DNA of 64,000 nt from Gammaproteobacteria bacterium (GCA_018262975.1 JADFDG010000004.1:107961-171960), one strand, 5' to 3'. Shown: positions 1 through 9,381, numbered from the stretch's first letter. A program made the numbers and translations. The notes: generated by a model not told the origin, from the letters alone.

Positions 1-409
1 CGAGCGCATCGCGACGACGCGCCAGGTAATCGGCCAGGAACGCCAGCATGCCCAGCTTGGCGAACTCGGACGGCTGCACGTTGAACAGCACCAGAGGGAT
101 CCAGCGCTGGCTGCCATTGACCTCGCGGCCGATGCCGGGAATCAGCACCAGCACCAGCCCGAGAATCCCCGCGACCAGCAGCAGCGGGCTGAAGCGCTGC
201 CACATTTCCACCGGGACGCGGGCCACGAACACGCCGACCGTGACAGCCACCAGCACGAACACGCCGTGGCGCAGGCTGAAATAGAACGGGTTGTGCAGCT
301 TGGTGTCGGCAAAGTGGATGGAGGCCGATGTCACCAGCAGGAAGCCGGTAACGACCAGCAGCGCGGCGCTGAGCAGCAATTGCTGGCGGGAAGACAGGAA
401 CGGCAGCAT
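1..409 (-). CDS. ftsW: FtsW, lipid II polymerase of the divisome (N-terminal part, cut by window edge)
   Basis: SEDS-family membrane glycosyltransferase that polymerises septal peptidoglycan from lipid II together with FtsI. Only the first ~136 codons are present. The product starts MLPFLSSRQQ, shows several membrane segments, and then the SEDS signature region GREVNGSQRWI followed by QPSEFAKLGMLAFLADYLARR, which is characteristic of FtsW/RodA. The ATG at 407-409 shares its A with the TGA of murD (TGATG), so it is translationally coupled and belongs to the dcw operon. Gene order murD-ftsW argues for FtsW rather than RodA. The C-terminal half lies outside the window. Confidence 0.93.
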   Translation of the reverse strand, partial: MLPFLSSRQQLLLSAALLVVTGFLLVTSASIHFADTKLHNPFYFSLRHGVFVLVAVTVGVFVARVPVEMWQRFSPLLLVAGILGLVLVLIPGIGREVNGSQRWIPLVLFNVQPSEFAKLGMLAFLADYLARRRDAL

Positions 410-1755
410 CAGCCGGCCTCCCCGGTGCGTGCGCGCACCAGCTGCTCGAAGTGGGTGCCCCGCGCGTCGTAGCCGCTGTACATGTCGAAGCTGGCACAGG
501 CAGGCGACAGCAGCACCACGTCGCCCGGGCGCGCCAGGCGCGCGCACTGGCTGACGGCGTCATCCATGGACGACGCATCAACCAGCTTGTCCTGCTCGCC
601 GAGCGCCGCGCGGATCAGCGGCGCATCCTGGCCGATCAGCACGACGTTGCGCACGTGCGCGCGCACGTGCGGGTCGAGCAGGCGGAAGTCCTGGTCCTTG
701 CCCAGGCCGCCGGCAATCAGCACCACCTTGCCACGGATGTTCTCGCCGAAGCCGGCCAGCGCGGCTGCCGTCGCGCCGATGTTGGTGCCCTTGGAGTCGT
801 TGTACCAGGCCACGCCGTTGGCCTCGGCGACGAACCGGCAGCGGTGCGCCAGGCCCGGGAACTCGCGCAGGGCGCGCAGCATCGCCGCCTGCGGCAGGCC
901 GGCGGCGGCACCGAGGCCGAGTGCCGCCAGCGCGTTGAGCTGGTTGTGGGTGCCCTTGATGCGCATGGCGTCGCAGGCCAGCAGCGGCTGGCCGTCCAGC
1001 GTCAGCGTACGCAGGCCATCGATCACGTTGATGCCATAGCCCTGGCCGGCGGCACCGGCTCCGAAAGTGACCACCTTGCCGGCCAACCCGCCACGCGGCG
1101 CCGACCAAGGATCGTCGCGGTTAACCACCGCGGTGGCGCAATGCGCGTAGATGCGCTGCTTGGCCATGCCGTAGGCGGCGAAATCCGCGTAGCGGTCCAT
1201 GTGGTCTTCGGACAGGTTGAGGATGGTCGCGCCGGCGAGCTGCAGCGAATACGTGGTCTCCAGCTGGAAGCTCGACAGTTCGAGCACGTAGCAGTCCACG
1301 TCGCCGGCAACCAGGTCGAGCGCCGGCGTACCGAAATTGCCACCCACCGCCGCGCGCAGGCCGGCGGCAGTGATCATTTCGCCGACCAGCGCGGTCACGG
1401 TGCTCTTGCCGTTCGAACCGGTGATGCCGATGACCGGCACCTGCGGCCGGGTCGCGCGCAGGTGGCGGGCGAACAGTTCGATGTCGCCGATGACTTCGAT
1501 GCCGTCGGCAGCGGCGGCGGCGATTTCCGCGGTGGCAACGGCGATGCCCGGGCTCACCACCAGCGAGGTGGCGCCGGCGCGCCAGCCTTCGCCGAACCCG
1601 CCGGTGATGATTTCCACGCCGGGGAATTCGGCGCGTACGGCGTCGAGGCCCGGCGGGTTGTCGCGGGTGTCCACGACGCGCACGGCCGCACCCTGCCCGC
1701 GCAACCAGCGCAGGCAGGAAACGCCCGTCTTGCCCAGACCCACGACCACGTACAT
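409..1755 (-). CDS. murD: UDP-N-acetylmuramoyl-L-alanine--D-glutamate ligase
   Basis: Cytoplasmic Mur ligase that adds D-Glu to UDP-MurNAc-L-Ala. About 448 residues, usual for the family. The N-terminal Rossmann-like nucleotide region (VVVGLGKTG) is followed by the ATP loop GITGSNGKST near residue 113, the LSSFQLE and LSEDHMDRY segments, and the C-terminal AHRC...YNDSKGTN and LLSPACASFD motifs typical of MurD. There are two in-frame ATGs. AGGAGG lies only 1 nt before the first (1764) but about 10 nt before the second (1755), so I prefer 1755. It sits between mraY and ftsW as in most gammaproteobacterial dcw clusters. Confidence 0.96.
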   Translation of the reverse strand: MYVVVGLGKTGVSCLRWLRGQGAAVRVVDTRDNPPGLDAVRAEFPGVEIITGGFGEGWRAGATSLVVSPGIAVATAEIAAAAADGIEVIGDIELFARHLRATRPQVPVIGITGSNGKSTVTALVGEMITAAGLRAAVGGNFGTPALDLVAGDVDCYVLELSSFQLETTYSLQLAGATILNLSEDHMDRYADFAAYGMAKQRIYAHCATAVVNRDDPWSAPRGGLAGKVVTFGAGAAGQGYGINVIDGLRTLTLDGQPLLACDAMRIKGTHNQLNALAALGLGAAAGLPQAAMLRALREFPGLAHRCRFVAEANGVAWYNDSKGTNIGATAAALAGFGENIRGKVVLIAGGLGKDQDFRLLDPHVRAHVRNVVLIGQDAPLIRAALGEQDKLVDASSMDDAVSQCARLARPGDVVLLSPACASFDMYSGYDARGTHFEQLVRARTGEAG

Positions 1756-1783
1756 CGCCTTCATTCCTCCTGTTTGCCCTGGC

Positions 1784-2881
1784 TCAGCGCAGCTTCAGCG
1801 AAGCCAGGCCGATCAGCACCAGCACGAACGTGATGATCCAGAAACGCACGATCACCTTTGGCTCCGGCCAGCCCTTGAGTTCGAAGTGGTGGTGGATGGG
1901 CGCCATGCGGAATATCCGCTTGCCGGTCAGCTTGAACGACGCCACCTGGAGCATCACCGACACCGTTTCCAGCACGAAGATGCCGCCCATGATGAACAGC
2001 ACGATTTCCTGGCGGACGATCACCGCCATCACGCCCAGCAGCGCACCCAGCGCCAGCGCGCCGACGTCGCCCATGAACACCTGTGCCGGGTAGCTGTTGA
2101 ACCACAGGAAGCCCAGGCCGGCACCGACCAGCGAACCGACGATGATCACCAGCTCGCCGGCGCCGGGTACGGCCGGGATCAGCAGGTACTGGGCGAACTT
2201 CATGTTGCCGGACAGGTAGGCAAAGATGCCCAGCGCCACGCCGACCAGCACGGTGGGCATGATCGCGAGGCCATCGAGTCCGTCGGTGAGGTTCACCGCG
2301 TTGCTGGTGCCGACGATCACGAAGTAGGCCAGCGCGATGAACAGCACCGGTCCAAGGTCGATGACCAGGTTCTTGAAGAACGGGATCAGCAGCGAGGTCT
2401 GCGTGGTCTCGAACGGCGTCCCGGCCACCGACCAGTACAGGTAGATGGCTGCGCCGAGGCCGGCCACCGACTGCCAGAAGTACTTCCAGCGACCCGGCAG
2501 GCCGCGCGAGTTCTTCTCGACGACCTTGCGATAGTCGTCCACCCAGCCGACCGCGCCGAAGACCATGGTGACGACCAGCACGATCCACACGTAGCGGTTG
2601 TGCAGGTCGGCCCACAGCAGCGTGCCGGCGACGATCGCCACCAGGATCAGCGCGCCGCCCATGGTCGGCGTACCGGACTTCGACAGGTGCGACTGCGGAC
2701 CGTCGGTACGGATCGCCTGGCCGAACTTCATGATCTTCAGGCGCTCGATCATCCACGGCCCGAGCAGCAGGGCAATGGCCAGCGCGGTACCCACGCTCAG
2801 CATCGCGCGCAGCGACAGGTACTGGAATACGGCGAAGCCGGAGTGGTACTGCGCCAGGTATTCAGTGAGCCAGAGCAGCAT
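1784..2881 (-). CDS. mraY: Phospho-N-acetylmuramoyl-pentapeptide-transferase (lipid I synthase)
   Basis: Integral membrane enzyme that moves phospho-MurNAc-pentapeptide to undecaprenyl phosphate, giving lipid I. 365 residues, close to the usual 360. The product begins [16 protein letters not shown] as in other MraY proteins. The Mg2+/catalytic motifs are visible: [16 protein letters not shown] and, near the C-terminus, [11 protein letters not shown]. Around ten hydrophobic segments are present. The start at 2881 overlaps the end of murF by 20 bp. A longer in-frame reading upstream runs into murF and has no MraY-like sequence, so it was not used. Confidence 0.97.
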   Translation of the reverse strand: MLLWLTEYLAQYHSGFAVFQYLSLRAMLSVGTALAIALLLGPWMIERLKIMKFGQAIRTDGPQSHLSKSGTPTMGGALILVAIVAGTLLWADLHNRYVWIVLVVTMVFGAVGWVDDYRKVVEKNSRGLPGRWKYFWQSVAGLGAAIYLYWSVAGTPFETTQTSLLIPFFKNLVIDLGPVLFIALAYFVIVGTSNAVNLTDGLDGLAIMPTVLVGVALGIFAYLSGNMKFAQYLLIPAVPGAGELVIIVGSLVGAGLGFLWFNSYPAQVFMGDVGALALGALLGVMAVIVRQEIVLFIMGGIFVLETVSVMLQVASFKLTGKRIFRMAPIHHHFELKGWPEPKVIVRFWIITFVLVLIGLASLKLR

Positions 2882-4232
2882 CGGTATCTCCCGTGAGTGC
2901 GGCGACGACACGCTCCATGCGCGCGCTGCGAGAACCCTTGATGAGCACGGTGACGCCGGCGGCCAGCTCCGGCCGCAGCGCATGCACCAGCGAATCGATA
3001 TCGGCGAACGCCTGCGCACCGGCGCCGAAGCCGGCCACGGTGTCGGCAGCACATTCGCCGGTGGTGAACAGTTTTTCCACGCCGGCCTGGCGCGCGAAAG
3101 CGCCCACCTCGCGGTGCAACGCGGCGGCCGTGGGACCCAGCTCGGCCATGTGGCCCAGCACCAGCAGGCGCCGTCCGGGATACGCGCACAACGTGCCGAT
3201 GGCGGCCTTCACCGAACCCGGGTTGGCGTTGTAGGTGTCGTCGATCAGGCGCGCGCCGCCCGGCAACGCGCGCACCAGCAGGCGACCAGACATGGCCTGC
3301 ACCGAGGCAAGGGCGCGCGCGATGTCCGCCAGCGGCACCCCGCAAGCCAGGCCGATGGAGGCGGCAGCCAGCGCGTTCGAGACGTTGTGCACGCCCGGCA
3401 CCGCCAGTGCCACCGGCACGCGGCGCTCGCCCGCGACCAGCGTGAAGCGCGCACAACCATCGCCGGCCACGGCGACGTCTTCGGCGCGCACGTCGGCCTC
3501 GTGGGCCGCGGCATAGGTCATTACCAGGCAGGGCGGCAGGTTCGCCTGCCAGGACCCGGCATAGTGGTCATCGCGGTTGATGACGGCGATGCCCTGCGGT
3601 GCCAGGCGCGAGTACACCTCGCCCTTGCCGGCGGCGATGGCATCCATCGACGCGAAGCCGGCCAGGTGCGCACCGGTCACGTTGGTCACCAGCGCAATGT
3701 CCGGGCGCGCAAAGCCAACCAGGTAGTCGATATCGCCACCGCGACCCTGGCCCATCTCCACCACGGCGAAGCGGTGGGTGGCATCCAGTTGCAGCAGCGT
3801 CAGCGGCACGCCGATCTCGTTGTTGAGGTTGCCCACGGTGGCCAGCGTATGGCCCGCAGTGCGCAGCACCGCCGCCGCCAGTTCCTTGGTGGTGGTCTTG
3901 CCGGAATTGCCGGTGATGGCAACCACGGTGGCGCGGCAGCGCGCACGCCAGGCGCCGGCCAGGCGACCCAGTGCGAGCAGCGTGTCGTCGACGACGATGC
4001 GCGGCGAACCGAGCGAGGCGTCGTCGCGCGACACCACCACGGCCGCGGCGCCGGCAGCCAGCGCCGCGGCGGCATGGTCATGGCCGTCGTGGTTGGCGCC
4101 CTTGAGCGCGAAGAACAGCGTTCCGGCCACGGCCTTGCGGGTGTCCGTGCTGACGCCGCTGCATGTCGCGTCGGCACCGCGCAGCGAGCCCTGCATGGCC
4201 GCCGCCGCCTCGGACAGGCGCATGGTCATCAT
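2862..4232 (-). CDS. murF: UDP-N-acetylmuramoyl-tripeptide--D-alanyl-D-alanine ligase
   Basis: Last cytoplasmic Mur ligase; adds D-Ala-D-Ala to the UDP-MurNAc tripeptide. 456 residues. Visible motifs are the N-terminal uridine-binding region ([20 protein letters not shown]), the ATP loop GNSGKTT at about residues 108-114, [12 protein letters not shown], and the C-terminal [11 protein letters not shown] segment specific to MurF. The ATG overlaps the murE stop (ATGA). The gene continues into mraY with a 20-bp overlap, so expression is probably coupled along the operon. Confidence 0.97.
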   Translation of the reverse strand: MMTMRLSEAAAAMQGSLRGADATCSGVSTDTRKAVAGTLFFALKGANHDGHDHAAAALAAGAAAVVVSRDDASLGSPRIVVDDTLLALGRLAGAWRARCRATVVAITGNSGKTTTKELAAAVLRTAGHTLATVGNLNNEIGVPLTLLQLDATHRFAVVEMGQGRGGDIDYLVGFARPDIALVTNVTGAHLAGFASMDAIAAGKGEVYSRLAPQGIAVINRDDHYAGSWQANLPPCLVMTYAAAHEADVRAEDVAVAGDGCARFTLVAGERRVPVALAVPGVHNVSNALAAASIGLACGVPLADIARALASVQAMSGRLLVRALPGGARLIDDTYNANPGSVKAAIGTLCAYPGRRLLVLGHMAELGPTAAALHREVGAFARQAGVEKLFTTGECAADTVAGFGAGAQAFADIDSLVHALRPELAAGVTVLIKGSRSARMERVVAALTGDTDAALAH

Positions 4233-5761
4233 GCAGCACCCCCGGCGGCACGCGCCGCGAGCGCGTCGCGCACGTGCTGCTGGTCAACGAACGGAGAGCG
4301 CACGCCGGCGATTTCCTGGTAGTCCTCGTGACCCTTGCCGGCCACCAGCACGGTATCGCCGGCCGCGGCGGCAGCCACCGCGCGGGCGATGGCGCGGGCA
4401 CGGTCCGGCTCGACGACCATTTTCGAGGCATCGGCCGCGCCGGCCACGACTTCGGCGATGATCGCCGCCGGGTCCTCGTCACGCGGATTGTCACTGGTCA
4501 CCAGCACGTGGTCGGCGATACGTGCGGCAATGCCGCCCATTTGCGGACGCTTGCCGCGATCACGGTTGCCGCCGCAGCCAAACACGCACCACAGCGCGCC
4601 GCGGGTACGCTCGCGCAGCACGGCCAGTGCCTTTTCCAGGGCATCCGGCGAATGCGCGTAGTCGACCACGCACAGCGGCGCCTCGCCGCCACCGAAGGTT
4701 TCCATGCGGCCGACCGGGGCCTCCAGGCGACCGAGCACGCCGGCGATCTCGTCGAGGCCATGACCGAGCAGGCGCAGCGCACCGATGACTGCCATCAGGT
4801 TGCCGGCGTTGAACCCGCCGACGAGGCGCGTGTCGACGGCCAGCTCGCGGCCCTCGACACGCACGGTGAAGCGCATGCCACGCGGCGCCGGCGCAATGTC
4901 CAGCAACTCGATGTCGTGGCCACGGCCGCGGTTGCCATAGGTCAGCACGCGATCGGCACGCACGCGCCCCTCGGCCTGCCAGCGCTGCGCCCACGGGTCA
5001 TCGCCGTTGAGTACCGCGCCGGACAAGCCCGGCCAGGAGAACAGCGGCGCCTTGGCTTCGGCGTAGGCTTCCATGGTGCCGTGGTAATCGAGGTGGTCAC
5101 GCGACAGGTTGGTGAACACCGCCACCGCCAGCCGCGTACCCGCCAGACGATGCTGCTCGATGCCGATGGACGAAGCCTCCATCGCCACGGCGGCATAGCC
5201 ATCGTCACGCAGGCCGGCCAGCAAGCGCTGCAACTCCACCGCGCCGGGCGTGGTGTTGCCCAGCGGTGCGCGCTGCGCACCGGCGCCGGTGGCGCCCACG
5301 CCCAGCGTGCCCATGACCGCCGCATGGTGGCCCAGCAGCTCCAGCGCGGAGGCCAGCAACCAGCTGGTGGTGGTCTTGCCGTTGGTGCCCGTGACCGCCG
5401 CTACCGACATGGCGCGCGACGGTTCACCGAAAAAGGCCGACGCGATGGGGCCGACCTGGGCACGCAGGTGGCGCACGGCCATCACCGGCACCTGCGCGAC
5501 CGTGCTGTCCACCGCGACGCTGTCGTCCGCCTCGGCGAACACCGCCACGGCACCGCGTGCAATGGCATCGGCGATGAAGGCACGGCCGTCGACGCGGGTG
5601 CCACGCAGGGCGAGATACAGGTCACCGCGGCGCACGTAGCGGCTGTCGTCACAGATCCCGCTGACCTGCACACCCGCGGCACCGGCATTGGCATCCACGC
5701 CTGCGACGGCGAGCAACTCGCCGAGCGGCATGGCACGGGCGCCTTGCTGAACGGTGCTCAT
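4229..5761 (-). CDS. murE: UDP-N-acetylmuramoyl-L-alanyl-D-glutamate--2,6-diaminopimelate ligase
   Basis: Adds the third residue of the stem peptide. 510 residues. The ATP loop GTNGKTT lies at residues 125-131. The tetrapeptide DNPR at 424-427 is the known signature for meso-diaminopimelate rather than lysine, so the peptidoglycan is predicted to be of the Gram-negative DAP type. Other MurE segments seen are DSRYVRRGDLYLAL, NLSRDHLDYHGTMEAY and VVDYAHSPDALEKAL. The start ATG at 5761 overlaps the ftsI stop (ATGA); the frame stays open upstream only as a shadow of ftsI. Confidence 0.97.
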   Translation of the reverse strand: MSTVQQGARAMPLGELLAVAGVDANAGAAGVQVSGICDDSRYVRRGDLYLALRGTRVDGRAFIADAIARGAVAVFAEADDSVAVDSTVAQVPVMAVRHLRAQVGPIASAFFGEPSRAMSVAAVTGTNGKTTTSWLLASALELLGHHAAVMGTLGVGATGAGAQRAPLGNTTPGAVELQRLLAGLRDDGYAAVAMEASSIGIEQHRLAGTRLAVAVFTNLSRDHLDYHGTMEAYAEAKAPLFSWPGLSGAVLNGDDPWAQRWQAEGRVRADRVLTYGNRGRGHDIELLDIAPAPRGMRFTVRVEGRELAVDTRLVGGFNAGNLMAVIGALRLLGHGLDEIAGVLGRLEAPVGRMETFGGGEAPLCVVDYAHSPDALEKALAVLRERTRGALWCVFGCGGNRDRGKRPQMGGIAARIADHVLVTSDNPRDEDPAAIIAEVVAGAADASKMVVEPDRARAIARAVAAAAAGDTVLVAGKGHEDYQEIAGVRSPFVDQQHVRDALAARAAGGAA

Positions 5762-7461
5762 GGCGTGCCCCCGCGGACCGAGGCCACTACCGGCGCGATG
5801 CCGTCCGGGCTCACGTTGAGCGTACGCAACGCGCCGGCGGTGACCGCGGAGAACACCGGCGCCGCCACCAGGCCGCCGTAGTAGGCGTTGTTGCGCGGGT
5901 TGTCGATGACCACCACCGTCACCACCCGCGGCCGCGAAACCGGCGCCATGCCGGCAAACAGCGACAGGTATTCGTTGGCCGCATAACCGGCACCGGTGAG
6001 CTTGTGCACGGTACCGGTCTTGCCTGCCACGCGGTAACCGTTGATGCGGGCGCGGATCGCGGTACCCGCGTCGGTGGTCACCGTTTCGAGCATGCCGGTC
6101 ACGGTGCGCGCGATGTCCTCGGGCAGCACGCGCTCGCCCTCCACGCGCCCGTCGCGGCGCAGCAGCGTCACCGGGCGCGTCACGCCACCGGAAGCCAGCA
6201 CCAGGTAGGAACGCGCCAGCTGCAGTGCCGTCACCGACACGCCGTAGCCATACGACAGCGTGGCCAGCTCGATCGGCCGCCACTTCTGGCGGGCCGGCAA
6301 CGAACCGGTGCTCTCGCCGGGAAATCCCGAGTGGGTCGCCTGCCCGAAGCCCATGCGGCGGTACATGGTCACCAGGCGCTCCGGCTCCATGGCCATCGCC
6401 ATCTTGGTGGAACCGATGTTGCTCGACTTGGTCAGCACGGTGGTGACGTCGATCAGGCCGTAGTCGTGGTGGTCGCTGATGACCTTGGTACCGACGCGGA
6501 ACTTGCCCGGCGAGGTATCGATCAGCGACTGCGGGCGGAACTTGCCGCTTTCCAGGCCCGCCGCCACCGTGAACGACTTCATCGTCGAACCCGGCTCGAA
6601 CATGTCGGTGACGGCACGATTGCGCAGCCACGCCGGGCGGGCGCCGGCACGGTTGTTGGGGTTGTAGGACGGCTGGTTGACCATCGCCAGCACTTCGCCG
6701 GTGTCCACGTCCAGCACCACCACGCTGCCGCCGCTGGCGTTCTGCTGCTGCACGGCGGCGTTCAGCTCGCGATACGCGAGGTACTGGATGCGCAGGTCGA
6801 TGCTCAGCGTCAGGTCCTGGCCCGGGCGCGCATCCTCGATGATCTCGACGTCATCGACCACGCGACCGTTGAGGTCCTTCACCACCTTGCGCTTGCCGGG
6901 ACGGGCACCGAGGCGCTCTTCGAATGCCAGCTCCATGCCTTCCTGGCCGGCATCGTCGATGTTGGTGAAGCCCACCACGTGCGCGGCGACTTCACCGGCC
7001 GGGTAGTAACGGCGGTACTCCGTCATGCCGTAAACCCCGGGCACGCCGAGGTCGAGGATGCCCTTGGCGAAGTCCGGGGCGAGGTGGCGGCGCAGGTAAA
7101 GGAATTCGCGGTCCTGCGCGCGCAGCAGGCGGTCCTTGAAATCCTCGTAATCGACGCCTGCCTTTTTGGCCAGCGCCTTCCAGTGGTCACGGGCGGCGAG
7201 CAATTGGGGCGGGTTCGCCCAGATCGATACCACCGGCGTGCTGACCGCCAGCGGCTGGCCGTTGCGGTCGAGGATAAGGCCACGGGTGGCCGCCAGCGGC
7301 TCGACGCGCAGGTTGCGCGCATCACCCTGCGCACGCAGGAAGTCGGCCTCGCCCACCTGCAGTTGCGCGGCGCGCGCCACCAGCGCGACGGCGGCACAGC
7401 CCAGCAGCACCATGACGATGCGCAGGCGCAGGGTGATGACGAGGTTCGCTGCCTTCCTCAT
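5758..7461 (-). CDS. ftsI: Septal peptidoglycan transpeptidase PBP3
   Basis: Class B penicillin-binding protein that cross-links septal peptidoglycan with FtsW. 567 residues. A short cytoplasmic tail and one membrane anchor (about residues 12-34) are followed by the pedestal domain (ATRGLILDRNGQPLA). The transpeptidase motifs are S292-T-M-K295, S346-S-N348 and K481-T-G. The C-terminus lacks an obvious extra domain. Start chosen at MRKAANLVITLRLR (7461), where the ATG overlaps the ftsL stop (ATGA). Target of beta-lactams by family knowledge. Confidence 0.97.
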   Translation of the reverse strand: MRKAANLVITLRLRIVMVLLGCAAVALVARAAQLQVGEADFLRAQGDARNLRVEPLAATRGLILDRNGQPLAVSTPVVSIWANPPQLLAARDHWKALAKKAGVDYEDFKDRLLRAQDREFLYLRRHLAPDFAKGILDLGVPGVYGMTEYRRYYPAGEVAAHVVGFTNIDDAGQEGMELAFEERLGARPGKRKVVKDLNGRVVDDVEIIEDARPGQDLTLSIDLRIQYLAYRELNAAVQQQNASGGSVVVLDVDTGEVLAMVNQPSYNPNNRAGARPAWLRNRAVTDMFEPGSTMKSFTVAAGLESGKFRPQSLIDTSPGKFRVGTKVISDHHDYGLIDVTTVLTKSSNIGSTKMAMAMEPERLVTMYRRMGFGQATHSGFPGESTGSLPARQKWRPIELATLSYGYGVSVTALQLARSYLVLASGGVTRPVTLLRRDGRVEGERVLPEDIARTVTGMLETVTTDAGTAIRARINGYRVAGKTGTVHKLTGAGYAANEYLSLFAGMAPVSRPRVVTVVVIDNPRNNAYYGGLVAAPVFSAVTAGALRTLNVSPDGIAPVVASVRGGTP

Positions 7462-7742
7462 TGGCCGGTCACCACGATTTCCTGCACCGACGGCAGGTAC
7501 ATGTCGAGCTGCTCGCGGGCCGTCTGCTCGACGTGGGCATAGGAGCCGAAGGTACTCTTCTCCAGCAGCAACTGCCCCCACTGCACCTGCAGCGCCTCGG
7601 CTTCGCGGGTCATCGACTGCAGCTCGTTCACCATCTCGCGCGATACGTGCACGCTGTAGACCACGGCAACCGCGGAACCCAGCGCGGCAACGGCGGCACC
7701 GGCGAACAGCAGCACGTCACGGGCAATGCGCAGGTCAGCCAT
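7458..7742 (-). CDS. ftsL: Cell division protein FtsL
   Basis: Small bitopic divisome protein, partner of FtsB and FtsQ, that activates FtsWI. 94 residues: a short N-terminus, one membrane segment (about residues 8-32, FAGAAVAALGSAVAVVYSV), then a predicted coiled coil with regular leucines (EALQVQWGQLLLEKS) and the HVEQTAREQLDMYLP tail typical of FtsL. Sequence conservation in this family is low, so position between rsmH and ftsI is part of the evidence. The ATG lies inside the last codons of rsmH (8-bp overlap). Confidence 0.92.
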   Translation of the reverse strand: MADLRIARDVLLFAGAAVAALGSAVAVVYSVHVSREMVNELQSMTREAEALQVQWGQLLLEKSTFGSYAHVEQTAREQLDMYLPSVQEIVVTGQ

Positions 7743-8676
7743 GGGTGGCCTCCTGGCGCTCGGCCACGCGCAGGATGGCGCTGCGCGCACGCGGGTTGGC
7801 CTCGACCTCGGCGTCGCCGGCACGCATCGCCTTGCCGGCCAGTGCCAGCTTCGGCGGCGGCAGGTTCGGCGGCAGCGGCATGCCGCGCGGCAGTTCCGGT
7901 CCGCGCGAGTGGTGCAGCATGAAGCGCTTGACGATGCGGTCTTCCAGCGAGTGGAAACTGATGACGGCGAGGCGCCCGCGCGGCGCCAGCACGTCCAGCG
8001 CCTGGCCGAGCGCCTCGACCAGTTGCTCCAGTTCGCGGTTCACGTGGATGCGCAGCGCCTGGAACACGCGCGTAGCGGGATTCTTGCCGGCCTCGCGGGT
8101 GGGAACGGCGCCGGCCACCACTTCGGCCAGCTCACGCGTGGTGGTCAGCGGACGCGAGGCGCGCGCGCGAACGATCGCTTGCGCGATGCGTCGGGAAAAG
8201 CGCTCTTCGCCCAGTTCGCTGAACACCGCCTGCAGCTCCTCCACCGTTGCCCGCGCCACGTAATCCGCCGCGCTCTCGCCCTCCTGCGGGTTCATCCGCA
8301 TGTCGAGCGGTCCTTCACGCATGAAACTGAAACCACGCGATGCGTCGTCCAGTTGCGGCGACGACACGCCCAGGTCCATCAACACGCCGTTCACCTGGCC
8401 ACGCCAGCCACGCGCATCGACTACCGACGCCAGCGCGGCAAATCCCTGGTGCACGATCGAAAAACGCGTGTCCTGTGCGGCCAGCGCGCGCCCCGCCTCC
8501 ACCGCTTGCGGATCGCGGTCGATGGCGAGCAGGCGCCCTTCCGGCCCCAGCCGCCGGAGGATTTCCCGGCTGTGGCCGCCGCGCCCGAAAGTGGCATCCA
8601 CGTAGATGCCCGCCGGCGCGACCTGCAACGCGTCGACCGCCTCCAGCAGGAGGACGGTCTGGTGTTCGAAACTCAC
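7735..8676 (-). CDS. rsmH: 16S rRNA (cytosine1402-N4)-methyltransferase
   Basis: SAM-dependent enzyme, formerly MraW, that methylates N4 of C1402 in 16S rRNA. 313 residues. The protein opens with the family signature (EHQTVLLLEAVDAL, then YVDATFGRGGHS), and further segments include DLGVSSPQLDDASRGFSF and VISFHSLEDRIVK. Its partner at the same nucleotide, RsmI, is encoded nearby at 9821-10687. It follows mraZ by 10 bp and precedes ftsL with a small overlap, the standard dcw order. Confidence 0.97.
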   Translation of the reverse strand: MSFEHQTVLLLEAVDALQVAPAGIYVDATFGRGGHSREILRRLGPEGRLLAIDRDPQAVEAGRALAAQDTRFSIVHQGFAALASVVDARGWRGQVNGVLMDLGVSSPQLDDASRGFSFMREGPLDMRMNPQEGESAADYVARATVEELQAVFSELGEERFSRRIAQAIVRARASRPLTTTRELAEVVAGAVPTREAGKNPATRVFQALRIHVNRELEQLVEALGQALDVLAPRGRLAVISFHSLEDRIVKRFMLHHSRGPELPRGMPLPPNLPPPKLALAGKAMRAGDAEVEANPRARSAILRVAERQEATHG

Positions 8677-8686
8677 GCGACCCCCG

Positions 8687-9139
8687 TCAGAACGAGAGTT
8701 GCTGGACGGCGTCGGGCAAGCCCGTGGCGTCGTCGAGGGTGGCGTTGATCTTCTCGTTGGCCGCCCACTGCTCTTCGCTCCACAGCTCGAGCTTGTGCAC
8801 CTGGCCGAGCATCACCGCGCCTTTCTCGATGCGCGCGAAGGTGCGCAGCATCTGCGGCAGCAGGATGCGGCCGGCGCTGTCGATCTCGCACTCGGTGGCC
8901 TGGCCGATGAAGCGGCGCTTGATGTTGCGGACGTCGGCGCTGCCGTCGGGCAGCGCGGAGACCTTGCGGGCAATCTCTTCCCAGTCGGCCAGCGGATAGA
9001 CGACCAGGCAGCCGTCGTATTGGTGAGCGGTTACTATCACCGTGTTGCCGCCACGATCGGCAATACCGTCCCGGAACCGGGTCGGGATGGCGAGCCGGCC
9101 TTTCGCATCGACGGTGACGGAGGTGATTCCCTGGAACAC
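8687..9139 (-). CDS. mraZ: Transcriptional regulator MraZ
   Basis: AbrB-fold DNA-binding protein, usually an octameric ring, that represses its own dcw operon. 150 residues with two tandem SpoVT/AbrB-like halves: FQGITSVTVDAKGRLAIPTRFRD at the N-terminus and CEIDSAGRILLPQMLR in the second half, each with the conserved D-x-x-GR motif. The start is taken as GTG 9139, because the protein then begins with the (M)FQGI sequence typical of MraZ; upstream in-frame codons give unrelated residues and run through the promoter. Its probable binding site is 40-70 bp upstream (9183-9207). Confidence 0.95.
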   Translation of the reverse strand: MFQGITSVTVDAKGRLAIPTRFRDGIADRGGNTVIVTAHQYDGCLVVYPLADWEEIARKVSALPDGSADVRNIKRRFIGQATECEIDSAGRILLPQMLRTFARIEKGAVMLGQVHKLELWSEEQWAANEKINATLDDATGLPDAVQQLSF

Positions 9140-9182
9140 GCTGCTACCCGCTGGTGTGGAGAGCCTTCCCGGCCCACGAAAA

Positions 9183-9207
9183 TCCACTTTTTCCCACTTT
9201 TTCCCAC
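9183..9207 (-). promoter_or_regulatory. MraZ operator: three GTGGR repeats at 10-bp spacing
   Basis: On the minus strand the site reads GTGGG, five A, GTGGG, five A, GTGGA. The three pentamers are one helical turn apart. This matches the known MraZ box (three GTGGG repeats separated by 5 nt). It lies immediately downstream of the -10 element, where bound MraZ would block initiation or clearance, and about 45 bp upstream of the mraZ start. The third repeat is degenerate in its last base. Confidence 0.85.
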
Positions 9208-9214
9208 CGGGGGA

Positions 9215-9244
9215 ACTATAGGAACCGCCCATCGGCAGCGTCAA
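9215..9244 (-). promoter_or_regulatory. Sigma70 promoter of the dcw operon (mraZ promoter)
   Basis: Minus-strand -35 TTGACG (9239-9244), an 18-bp spacer, and -10 TATAGT (9215-9220). Both hexamers match the consensus in five (-35) and five (-10) positions. The predicted start of transcription, around 9208, abuts the MraZ repeats. This is the best candidate for the main promoter of the whole mraZ-ftsW operon. Confidence 0.8.
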
Positions 9245-9330
9245 GCAAGCGCACCCCGGCCCCGCGGGCGAAGCGGCTTTTAAAATCAATGGGTTAGGCG
9301 GATATCGCGCACGCCGCGGAGGGAGAAAGG

Positions 9331-9356
9331 GTCCCCGCTCAGGCGCCTGCGGGGAC
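9331..9356 (-). terminator. Strong GC hairpin between rnpB and mraZ, possible rnpB terminator
   Basis: Perfect 8-bp arms GTCCCCGC (9331-9338) and GCGGGGAC (9349-9356) enclose a loop that contains its own small palindrome (AGGCGCCT). On the minus strand the stem is followed by CCTTTCTCCC, which is pyrimidine-rich but not a clean T run. It stands downstream of rnpB and upstream of the mraZ promoter, so termination of the rnpB transcript or of 3' read-through is the likeliest role. Confidence 0.4.
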
Positions 9357-9366
9357 ATCCTCACAA

Positions 9367-9381
9367 AGGACTTTAAGTCCT
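9367..9381. repeat. 7-bp inverted repeat around one base in an AT-rich pocket
   Basis: AGGACTT and AAGTCCT flank a single T. The arms are too close for an RNA stem-loop, so a protein-binding dyad is more plausible than a terminator. It lies in the conspicuously AT-rich stretch 9361-9420 just past the 3' end of rnpB, in a window that is otherwise very GC-rich. Confidence 0.35.

Noticed and set aside
451-2896. Long open frames on the plus strand opposite murD and mraY, and similar ones opposite nearly every gene
   Set aside because: They are antisense shadows caused by high GC. Their products are low-complexity (Arg, Ala, Gly, His), match no family and lack ribosome-binding sites, while the opposite strand encodes clear known proteins.
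5762-6631. Open frame continuing upstream of murE, giving an apparent fusion of ~800 residues
   Set aside because: The upstream part is an alternative frame of ftsI with no recognisable domain; the murE ATG overlaps the ftsI stop in the normal way.
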